The notes below the pieces were generated by a model, which was not told where the DNA came from, did no database searches, and saw only the letters and a list, made by a program, of their open reading frames with translations. Of a stretch of DNA of 64,000 nt, positions 1 to 8,401 are shown one piece after another (position 1 is the stretch's first letter; each line of letters opens with the position of its first letter). This DNA comes from Streptomyces sp. G44 (lineage in GTDB: Bacteria > Actinomycetota > Actinomycetes > Streptomycetales > Streptomycetaceae): assembly GCF_016905445.1 (NCBI RefSeq), contig NZ_JAFEXF010000010.1, positions 1-64,000 of the forward strand, given 5' to 3'. Made by a program: the position numbers and the translations under genes.

Positions 1-361
1 GGCGGGCGCCGGCGTCGCGCAGCACCGCGCGGAGCGCTTCGAGGGCGTACGGGTCGACGTCGCCCCCGGCGGCCCGGCCGTCGTCGGCCGCCGTCACGAG
101 GACGACGTCGTCCCCCAGGGTCACGGGGCTCCCGGCGGACTCCATCGAATGGGGGCGCGGCCAGACGGACGGCAGCGCGGCGCCGCTCGCACGGTCACCG
201 GAGCCGGAGCCGGAGCCGGTGCCTTCGCCGTCCCGGGAGGTGGCCGGAGCGCCGGGCCCGCCGGGGCCCGGGACCGCCATGGCGCCGGGCGCACCGCCGA
301 GCGCACCCGCGATGACGGCGACCGCGACGGCGACCGCGCCCTTCCTGCGCCGCAACTGCAC
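1..361 (-). CDS. Secreted GH84/hyaluronidase-like beta-N-acetylglucosaminidase, N-terminal part
   Basis: Runs off the left edge, so only about 120 N-terminal residues are visible. The chosen GTG start has a GAGGAG ribosome site five bases upstream. The protein opens with Arg/Lys (MQLRRRK) and an alanine/valine-rich signal peptide ending near Gly-Ala-Met-Ala, so it should be exported. A Gly/Ser/Pro-rich linker follows, then LPSVWPRP and a segment reading VTLGDDVVLVTA and DPYALEALRAVLRDAGAR. That arrangement (a short strand, then a helix ending in 'AGAR') resembles the N-terminal domain preceding the catalytic barrel of family 84 and 20 hexosaminidases, which cleave N-acetylglucosamine or O-GlcNAc linkages. 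The catalytic domain lies outside the window, so the family is a guess from the N-terminal domain alone. Confidence 0.5.
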   Translation of the reverse strand, partial: MQLRRRKGAVAVAVAVIAGALGGAPGAMAVPGPGGPGAPATSRDGEGTGSGSGSGDRASGAALPSVWPRPHSMESAGSPVTLGDDVVLVTAADDGRAAGGDVDPYALEALRAVLRDAGAR

Positions 362-561
362 GGCCTCTCCTCGTTCCGGCGGGGCCCCTGGGGCCCCTGA
401 CGACACGTGTGGCAGTGAGCCCACCACTGACGTGGCGGGGGTGTCAACGGGGGTGAAGGAGCGGTGAGGATTCTTCGCGGAACCTGCGCGGAGCGAGGGG
501 CTCCCGGCCCGCCGCGGTGCCGGCCCGCCTCGGAGGACAACTCCCGCGCGGGACAAGTGAT

Positions 562-577
562 TGTGACCAGGGTCACG
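562..577. promoter_or_regulatory. Crp-like palindrome in a divergent promoter region
   Basis: TGTGACCAGGGTCACG matches the TGTGA-N6-TCACA plan of CRP/FNR-family sites, and GTGACC/GGTCAC is a perfect inverted repeat around two central bases. It lies in the 293-base divergent gap between the exported glycosidase (start 361, minus) and the gene at 655. A TATACG-like -10 element starts at 589. Streptomyces Crp is known to bind GTG-N6-CAC-type sites; its use here is inferred. Confidence 0.4.
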
Positions 578-654
578 TTGGGGCACGCTATACGTCTGTG
601 GCCCCGCACAGTGGGTAGGGCTGCCGTGACCTGCCCCCTGACTAGGAGCCCCAC

Positions 655-1028
655 GTGGCCGCTTCCGCGAATCTGCTGCTCTCCGCCCTCTCCAAACGGG
701 TCCCCGCCCCCGACACGCACCTGACCTCCGGCTCCGGCACATATCTGATCTCCCGTTCCGGCGCACACCTGATCCCCGGTCCGGACAGGCGTCCGGCCGC
801 CGGCCCCCTTCCGCGCCAGACCGCGGGCACGCGCCAGGTCTCCGGCCCCGAGTCGGGCCTCGACGGCTCCTCCTCCTGCACCTGCCTGGAGCCGCCGCTC
901 ACCGGGGCCCCCCCCCCCGCCCCCCCCGCCCCCCCCCCCACCGCCCCCCCCCCCCCCCCCGCCCCCCCCCCCCCCCGCGGGCCCCCCGCCCCGGGTAGGC
1001 CCCCGGGCCGGGGCCCCAGGGGGGTCTA

Positions 1029-1029
<1 letters not shown>
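655..1029 (+). CDS. Hypothetical protein with doubtful 3' end
   Basis: The GTG start is preceded by AGGAG with good spacing, and the first 80 or so codons have Streptomyces-like third positions. The N-terminus reads MAASANLLLSALSKR, followed by a polar Ser/Gly/Pro/Arg-rich sequence and a cluster Ser-Ser-Ser-Cys-Thr-Cys. I do not recognise a family. From about codon 84 the frame enters the near-pure C tract at 903-976 and encodes only Pro and Ala, so the C-terminus cannot be trusted. If that tract is a sequencing or assembly artefact, the true protein probably ends elsewhere or in another frame. It lies immediately upstream of malQ in the same direction. Confidence 0.35.
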
Positions 1030-3263
<2,234 letters not shown>

Positions 3264-3283
3264 GAGTTCGCTACGTTTGCACC

Positions 3284-3523
3284 GTGGACAAGAAGAACGC
3301 TCTGCGCGCCGGCGCCCTGGCCTCCGGCACGACGCTGATGATGCTGCTCATGTCGTCCCCCGCGCTCGCGCTCAACCGCGACGACGGTGACGACCCGGGC
3401 CCCGGCCTGAGTGTCATCGACACGCTCGGCCTCTACGTCGCCGCGCCCATCGTGCTGTTCCTGGTGATCGCGGGCCTCGTGATGGTCGGCGACAAGTCCC
3501 GCAAGCAGCACAAGCAGGGCTGA
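3284..3523 (+). CDS. Small exported/membrane protein, 79 aa
   Basis: The GTG start has no ribosome site. It lies exactly six bases after a TACGTT -10 hexamer (3272-3277), so the mRNA is probably leaderless. The product has a positively charged start (MDKKNALR), a hydrophobic stretch ending in a signal-peptidase-like Ser-Pro-Ala-Leu-Ala, a short acidic loop (NRDDGDDPGPG) and a second helix (GLYVAAPIVLFLVIAGLVMV) before a basic cytosolic end (GDKSRKQHKQG). It therefore has either one processed signal plus one transmembrane helix, or two helices. No function is recognised. It follows malQ but has its own promoter, and the next gene is convergent, separated by a strong hairpin. Confidence 0.75.
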   Translation: MDKKNALRAGALASGTTLMMLLMSSPALALNRDDGDDPGPGLSVIDTLGLYVAAPIVLFLVIAGLVMVGDKSRKQHKQG

Positions 3524-3544
3524 GCCACCCGCCCGTAGCCTCGT

Positions 3545-3605
3545 CCGAGGGCTCGGTCCACCGCCGTACGCGCAAGTCGCCCACGGCGGTGGACCGAGCC
3601 CTCGG
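3545..3605. terminator. Bidirectional terminator hairpin, 23-bp perfect stem
   Basis: CCGAGGGCTCGGTCCACC and the next five bases (3545-3567) pair perfectly with 3583-3605 around a 15-base loop. It sits between the convergent 3' ends of the small membrane protein and the TetR gene, as expected for a shared terminator. Confidence 0.85.
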
Positions 3606-3622
3606 CGTGCGTTCGGGAGCCC

Positions 3623-4222
3623 TCAGGGACCCTCGGCCGTCAGGTAGCGCTGGAGCGTCGGTGCCAGCCAGTCCGTGATCTCCTCCCGCGTCAGCGCGGC
3701 CGACGGCGGGAACCGCAGGACGTAGCGGGCCAGCGCGAGGCCGAGCACCTGCGCGGCGCAGAGCGCGGCCCGCGTCGGCGCCTGAGCCGGGTCCGGGCAG
3801 ACCTCGCGCGCCACCGGCAGCAGCTGCTCGGCGAAGATCTCCCGCATGCGCTCGGCGCCCGCCTGGTTCGTGATGCCCACCCGGAGCAGCGCGGTGAGCT
3901 CGTCCGCGCCCTCCCACATGTCCAGGAAGTGGGTCACGAGGAGCCGCCCCACGTCCTCGCGCGGCACCCGCGTGAAGTCCGGCATCCGCAGGTCGACCGA
4001 GGTGGCGGCCGCGAAGAGGCCCTCCTTGCTGCCGTAGTAGCGCATCACCATCGACGGGTCGATCCGCGCGTCCCGGGCGATGGCCCGGATCGTGGCGCGC
4101 TCGTACCCGTCGGCGGCGAACCGTTCACGGGCCGCCGCGAGGATGCCGGCGCGGGTGGCGTCGGAGCGGCGCGGCGGCGCTCCAGGGGTGTCGACGCGCG
4201 GTGCGGGTGCTCTCTCGGTCAT
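3623..4222 (-). CDS. TetR-family repressor, divergent from a flavin monooxygenase
   Basis: 199 aa. The N-terminal helix-turn-helix spans about residues 20-65 (RAGILAAARERFAADGYERA, TIRAIARDARIDPSMVMRYY, GSKEGLFAAA), the canonical TetR DNA-binding fold. The C-terminal ligand domain is alpha-helical and ends in a TetR_C-type LTREEITDWLAPTLQRYL. It is transcribed away from the monooxygenase at 4322, with three matching CAAC-N4-GTTG operators in the 99-base gap, so it very likely represses that gene and itself. A TACGTT -10 (4235-4230) leaves only seven bases before the ATG, and no ribosome site is seen, so tetR is probably leaderless. The inducer is probably a substrate or relative of the monooxygenase substrate (inference). 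Confidence 0.9.
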   Translation of the reverse strand: MTERAPAPRVDTPGAPPRRSDATRAGILAAARERFAADGYERATIRAIARDARIDPSMVMRYYGSKEGLFAAATSVDLRMPDFTRVPREDVGRLLVTHFLDMWEGADELTALLRVGITNQAGAERMREIFAEQLLPVAREVCPDPAQAPTRAALCAAQVLGLALARYVLRFPPSAALTREEITDWLAPTLQRYLTAEGP

Positions 4223-4223
4223 G

Positions 4224-4307
4224 CCAACAAACGTAGGCCAACACCTGTTGACAGTCCAGGGCGGCCGTCCTACGTTGGCCAACAAGCGTTGACCAACAGG
4301 TGTTGGC
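4224..4307. promoter_or_regulatory. TetR operator array with overlapping consensus promoter
   Basis: Three copies of CCAACA-N3-GTTG(A/G)C occur at 4238-4252, 4279-4293 and 4293-4307. Each is a CAAC-N4-GTTG palindrome. A consensus promoter for the monooxygenase runs through them: TTGACA at 4248-4253, a 17-base spacer, and TACGTT at 4271-4276. The first operator covers the -35 element and the other two cover the transcription start. A partial copy (CCAACAAACGT) begins at 4224, beside the tetR start. Confidence 0.8.
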
Positions 4308-4321
4308 ATCAGGAGGCGGCC

Positions 4322-5800
4322 ATGAACGGTACGACCGGGAACAAGGGCACCACCGAGAACACGGCGGACACGGGCGACGGCGGCGGCGTCGCGGTCGTGG
4401 GGGCGGGGCCCACCGGGCTGCTGCTCGCCGGGGACCTCGCCGCGGCGGGCGTCCCCGTCACCCTCGTCGAGAAGCGGGCGCCCGGCATCAGCAACCTCTC
4501 CCGCGCGCTGGTCGTGCACGCCCGCACCCTGGAGCAGCTCGACGCCCGGGGCCTCGCCGACGAGCTGGAGGCCAAGGGGGAGCCGCTCGCCACGATGCGC
4601 CTCTTCGACCGCCTCACGCTCGACCTCGCGCCGCTGCCCTCCCGCTTCCCGCACGTCCTGGTCCTGCCGCAGTACGAGGTCGAGCGGGTCCTGAAGCGGC
4701 GCGCGGCGGAGGCCGGGGTGCGGTTCGCGTACGGGACGGAGGTCACCGGCCTCACACAGGACGCCGACGGGGTGACCCTCGCGCTCCGGGGCCCGGACGG
4801 CGAGCCGGGGACGCTGCGCGCCGCCTACGCGGTCGGCGCCGACGGCCTGCGCAGCGCGGTCCGCGAGGCGGTCGGACTGCCCTTCCCCGGCAGGTCCGTC
4901 ATCCGCTCGCTCGTCCTCGCCGACGTCAGACTCGCCGAACCGCCGCCGGCGCTGCTCACCGTGAACGCCGTCGGTGACGCCTTCGCCTTCCTCGCGCCCT
5001 TCGCCGACGGCTACCACCGCGTCATCGGCTGGAACCGCGCCCGCGACGTCGCCGACAGCGAGCCGCTCGGCCTCGACGAGGTCAAGGAGATCGTCCGGGC
5101 GGCGCTCGGCCGGGACTTCGGGATGCACGACGCCCGCTGGATGTCGCGCTTCCACAGCGACGAGCGGCAGGCGCCCGCGTACCGCGTGGGCCGGGTCTTC
5201 CTCGCCGGGGACGCCGCGCACGTCCACTCCCCGGCCGGCGGGCAGGGCATGAACACGGGTCTCCAGGACGCCGCCAACCTGAGCTGGAAACTGGTCGCCG
5301 CCGTCAACGGCCGCGCGCCGCACGGCCTGTTGGACACGTATCACGCCGAGCGGCACCCGGTCGGCAAGGCGGTCCTGCGCAGCAGTGGCGCGCTCGTGCG
5401 GCTCGCGATGGCCAAGCGCCCGTGGACGCGCGGGGTGCGGGCCGCGCTGGCCGCACTCGTCCGACGGGTGCCCGCCGTGCGCACCAGGGCGGTCGGCCAG
5501 ATCACCGGCATCGGCTTCGCCTACCCCGCGCCGCGGGGCGCCCACCGGCTCGTCGGGCGGCGGGTGCCCGACCTCGCGCTGGCGGAGGGCCGCCTCCACG
5601 AGGTGCTGCGGGCGGGCGAGTTCGTCCTCGTCGTGCCGCGTGGTGTGCGGCGTGCGGCCGGGCGGGCGGCGGTCGCGCACTGGTCGAGCGACCGGCGTAC
5701 GACGCTCCTGGTCAGGCCCGACGGATACGTGGCGTGGGCCGCGGAGGAGGCGGACGCGGAAGAGGTGCGGGCGGCCCTGGAACGTTCAGCTCAGCTTTAA
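4322..5800 (+). CDS. FAD-dependent aromatic monooxygenase (group A, PheA/TfdB-like)
   Basis: 492 aa, with AGGAGG eight bases before ATG. Residues 24-40 carry the Rossmann FAD site (VAVVGAGPTGLLLAGDLA). YAVGADGLRSAVREAVGL is the DG motif, and VFLAGDAAHVHSPAGGQGMN followed by TGLQDAANLSWKL is the GD motif that contacts FAD ribityl phosphate. The C-terminal 110 residues (RRVPDLAL, FVLVVPRG, LLVRPDGYVAWA) resemble the thioredoxin-like domain of phenol-hydroxylase-type enzymes. Such proteins hydroxylate phenols, polyketides or antibiotics such as rifampicin or tetracycline using NAD(P)H and O2. The dedicated, tightly operated TetR repressor suggests an inducible detoxification or tailoring role; the substrate cannot be told from sequence. 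Confidence 0.88.
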   Translation: MNGTTGNKGTTENTADTGDGGGVAVVGAGPTGLLLAGDLAAAGVPVTLVEKRAPGISNLSRALVVHARTLEQLDARGLADELEAKGEPLATMRLFDRLTLDLAPLPSRFPHVLVLPQYEVERVLKRRAAEAGVRFAYGTEVTGLTQDADGVTLALRGPDGEPGTLRAAYAVGADGLRSAVREAVGLPFPGRSVIRSLVLADVRLAEPPPALLTVNAVGDAFAFLAPFADGYHRVIGWNRARDVADSEPLGLDEVKEIVRAALGRDFGMHDARWMSRFHSDERQAPAYRVGRVFLAGDAAHVHSPAGGQGMNTGLQDAANLSWKLVAAVNGRAPHGLLDTYHAERHPVGKAVLRSSGALVRLAMAKRPWTRGVRAALAALVRRVPAVRTRAVGQITGIGFAYPAPRGAHRLVGRRVPDLALAEGRLHEVLRAGEFVLVVPRGVRRAAGRAAVAHWSSDRRTTLLVRPDGYVAWAAEEADAEEVRAALERSAQL

Positions 5801-5872
5801 GTTAACAGCGAAAAGATTCGATGGACGCGATAGTTGAGGGGGTGCGACGGTTGTCCCGCACACGACAGCGAT

Positions 5873-5915
5873 TCCCCCGCGGAGCCGGGGAACGTATCCC
5901 CCGCGGAGCCGGGGA
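5873..5915. repeat. Tandem 19-bp hairpin repeat, 24-bp period
   Basis: TCCCCCGCGGAGCCGGGGA occurs at 5873-5891 and again at 5897-5915. Each copy can fold on itself (CCCC with GGGG). The pair lies in the 133-base leader between the monooxygenase and the EamA gene. It could act as a terminator, or as an mRNA structure near the EamA ribosome site. Confidence 0.7.
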
Positions 5916-5933
5916 GAGAGAAAAGGGATACCC

Positions 5934-6863
5934 GTGGCACTCCTCGACCGGACCCCCGCCCGTACCGCACCGGCCGCGCACCCGGCAGCCCGCCCCATCG
6001 GCACCGGCCTCGCCCTCGCGGCCCTCGCCACGGTCGTCTGGTCGGGCAGCTTCGTCACCTCCCGCGCCCTGCACGACAGCGTCCCGCCGATCCAGCACGC
6101 GTTCTGGCGCTGGATCATCGCCATCGTGGCCGTGGCGCCGTTCGCGGCACGGGAGACCTGGCGGCAGCGGCAGCTGCTCCGCGCGCACCTGCGCTTCCTG
6201 CTGCTCGCCGCCCTGCTGGGCGTCACCGTCTACAACACCCTGGTGAACCAGGCCGGCCTGACGACCACCGCCGGCAACATGGGCATGATCATGGCCGCGT
6301 CTCCCGTCCTGATGGCCGTCCACGAACGCCTCGGCGGCGCCCGGCTCGGCGCGCGCCGCGTGACCGGCCTGCTCGTCGCCTGCGCGGGCGTCCTGCTGCT
6401 GGTCGGCAAGGGCTCCCTCGCCATGGACCTCGCGGCAGGCGACCTGTGGGTCATCGCCGCCGCGCTCTGTTTCGGCTCGTACAGCGCGCTGCTCAAGCGC
6501 AAGCCCGCGGAGGTGGGCGGACTGCCGTTCCTGTTCTCGACGTTCGTGCTCGGCGCGCTGATGCTGCTGCCGGTGTTCGCCGTGAGTTACGTGGTGCAGG
6601 GCGGGTTCGAGCCGACCGTCGGCACGGTCTCCCCGCTCCTGTACGTGGGTGTGGTCTCCTCGGCGGTCGCCTTCTTCGCCTGGAACAAGGCCGTCTCGAT
6701 CATCGGCGCCGCGCGCGCCGGGGCCGTCTACCACCTCCAGCCGGTCTGCGTGGCCCTGCTCTCCTTCGCACTCCTCGGTGAGGCGATGGGGTGGCTCCAG
6801 GTGCTGTGCATGGGGCTGATCCTCGGCGGGGTCGTGCTCGGCGCGGGCCGCGCCGGCCGATGA
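5934..6863 (+). CDS. EamA/DMT-family transporter
   Basis: 309 aa, GTG start with an AAAGGG site. The protein is about ten hydrophobic segments arranged as two EamA repeats of five helices. The first contains GTGLALAALATVVWSGSFVT and the PPIQHAFWRW signature. The second starts at LWVIAAALCFGSYSALLKRK and contains the GVVSSAVAFFAWNKAV and LQPVCVALLSFALLGEAM signatures. Members of the drug/metabolite transporter superfamily export amino acids, metabolites or drugs across the cytoplasmic membrane. It is followed after 36 bases by a LysR gene in the same direction that may regulate it. Substrate unknown. Confidence 0.9.
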   Translation: MALLDRTPARTAPAAHPAARPIGTGLALAALATVVWSGSFVTSRALHDSVPPIQHAFWRWIIAIVAVAPFAARETWRQRQLLRAHLRFLLLAALLGVTVYNTLVNQAGLTTTAGNMGMIMAASPVLMAVHERLGGARLGARRVTGLLVACAGVLLLVGKGSLAMDLAAGDLWVIAAALCFGSYSALLKRKPAEVGGLPFLFSTFVLGALMLLPVFAVSYVVQGGFEPTVGTVSPLLYVGVVSSAVAFFAWNKAVSIIGAARAGAVYHLQPVCVALLSFALLGEAMGWLQVLCMGLILGGVVLGAGRAGR

Positions 6864-6899
6864 GCCGATGAGCCGATGAACGGCCGGTACGTTGACCCC

Positions 6900-7808
6900 A
6901 TGAGCGAGTGGGACATCAAGAAGCTCCAGATCCTGCGCACGTTGAGCGAACGGGGCACCGTCACGGCCACGGCGCAGGTGCTGCGCATGACGCCCTCGGC
7001 GGTGTCGCAGCAGCTGTCCAACCTCGCCAAGCAGCTCGGCGTACCACTCCTGGAGGCCCACGGCCGGCGGGTGCGGCTGACCGACGCGGCGCATCTCGTG
7101 CTGCGGCACGCGGAAGCGGTCTTCGCGCAACTGGAGCGGGCGGACGCGGAGTTGGCCGCGTATGCGCAGGGCGAGGCGGGGGAGGTGCGGGTCGGGGCGT
7201 TCCCGACCGCCGTGCCCGCGCTCGTCGTGCCGGCGGTGCGGGCGCTGCGGGAGGCGGCGCCGGGCATCTCCGTACGGGTACGGGAGACCGAGGCGGCGGA
7301 GGCGTACGAGCTGCTGGCGGCCGGGGAGGTGGACGTCGCGCTGTCCCTCTCGGTGCAGGCGCCGGCCTCGCCCGACGCGGACACGCGCTTCACCCGGGAG
7401 TCGCTGGTCGCCGACCCCCTGGACGTGGCGCTGCCCGGTGACCATCCGCTGGCGGCGGCCGAGGGGCTGCGGCTGGCCGATCTGGCGGGGGAGCCGTGGA
7501 TCTTCGGGGGGAGCGGGCCGTGGTCGGAGATCACGCGGGCGGCGTGCGAGGGGGCCGGGTTCACGCCGGAGCAGGCGCACTCGGCTTCCGGGTGGACGGC
7601 GATCCTCGCGATGGTGGAGGCGGGGATGGGGGTGGCGTTGGTGCCGCGGATGGCGGCGGCGCGGCGGGACGGGGTGGTGATGCGGGGCCTCGCCGAGGAC
7701 CGGCCTCGGCGGCATGTGATCGCGGCGGTGCGGAGGGGGGCGGCGGGTGGGGTGGCGGTGTCCCGGGTGTTGGGGGCGTTGCGGGGGGTTGTGGTGGGGC
7801 GGGGGTAG
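6900..7808 (+). CDS. LysR-family transcriptional regulator
   Basis: 302 aa. The N-terminal winged helix-turn-helix is clear at residues 4-62 (IKKLQILRTLSERGTVTATA, QVLRMTPSAVSQQLSNLAKQ, LGVPLLEAHGRRVRLTDA). The C-terminal two-lobe effector domain carries GEVRVGAFPTAVPALVVPAV and GEVDVALSLS and ends in the VEAGMGVALVPRM motif. The ATG at 6900 is preferred to one further upstream because TACGTT (6888-6893) lies six bases before it, indicating a leaderless transcript. It lies just downstream of the EamA exporter, a common regulator/exporter pairing, but in tandem rather than divergent. A GATGAGCC-type tandem repeat fills the small gap before it. Confidence 0.9.
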   Translation: MSEWDIKKLQILRTLSERGTVTATAQVLRMTPSAVSQQLSNLAKQLGVPLLEAHGRRVRLTDAAHLVLRHAEAVFAQLERADAELAAYAQGEAGEVRVGAFPTAVPALVVPAVRALREAAPGISVRVRETEAAEAYELLAAGEVDVALSLSVQAPASPDADTRFTRESLVADPLDVALPGDHPLAAAEGLRLADLAGEPWIFGGSGPWSEITRAACEGAGFTPEQAHSASGWTAILAMVEAGMGVALVPRMAAARRDGVVMRGLAEDRPRRHVIAAVRRGAAGGVAVSRVLGALRGVVVGRG

Positions 7809-7832
7809 GGGGGTGGGGGTGCGTTGTCCGGT

Positions 7833-8015
7833 GCGGGTGGTGTGTGGTCTGGTCCGCGCTTCGCGCGGGTGTCTCCCACCCGCCCGCCCGGCACTCGGCG
7901 GTGTAGGGATGGCCGGGTTGTCGGGTGCGGGTGCGGGTGCGGGTGTGTGGTCTGGTCCGCGCTTCGCGCGGGTGTCTCCCACCCACCCGCCCGTTACCCG
8001 GCGGTGTAGGGGTGG
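7833..8015. repeat. Two direct copies of an approx. 75-bp intergenic repeat
   Basis: A 40-base core beginning TGTGTGGTCTGGTCCGCGC is identical at 7841-7880 and 7944-7983, a period of 103 bases. Similarity continues on both sides (GGTGCGGGTG before, CGGCGGTGTAGGG after). Each core contains the hairpin CCGCGC-TTC-GCGCGG. It lies in the 593-base non-coding gap after the LysR gene. Confidence 0.8.
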
Positions 8016-8196
8016 GCCGCCTGTCCGGCGCTCGGCACCCGGCGGTGCAGGGGTGCGGGTCCGCCTGTCCCTCACCTGGCCGCCGAGAACAGCCGCGCCC
8101 CGCAGCCGGAAGCCGCGGGGCGCGGAGGTCGGTTCGGTTCGGGACCGATGCGGGGTGAACGGGTGGGTGGGTGGGGAAGCCCGCCGCGGAGCGGCG

Positions 8197-8390
8197 GAAA
8201 ACCCCCGACGGCCCGCAGTCAAGATCAACGACCGGCCGACCCCCAAGGCCCCGCCCCGGCACCCGGCGGCGGCAGACCCCCCGACGGCCCGCGGTCGAGA
8301 TCGAACGACCGGCCGCCCCCAAGGCCCCGCCCCGCCACCCGGCGGCGGAAAACCCCTGACGGCCCGCAGTCGAGATCACCGGAGGGCCGC
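8197..8390. repeat. Three tandem copies of a 75-76-bp intergenic repeat
   Basis: GACGGCCCGC begins at 8207, 8283 and 8358. Each is followed by AGTCAAGATC-like, CGACCGGCC and CCCCAAGGCCCCGCCCC segments and the CACCCGGCGGCGG end, with the last copy cut short. The unit is non-coding and lies between the LysR gene and the 3' end of pepN. Confidence 0.8.
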
Positions 8391-8401
8391 CCCTCGCTCT
8401 C

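Noticed and set aside
3623-5680. 685-codon minus-strand frame covering the monooxygenase
   Set aside because: Only the TetR portion (from 4222 down) is real. The upstream part is antisense to the FAD enzyme and crosses the operator region.
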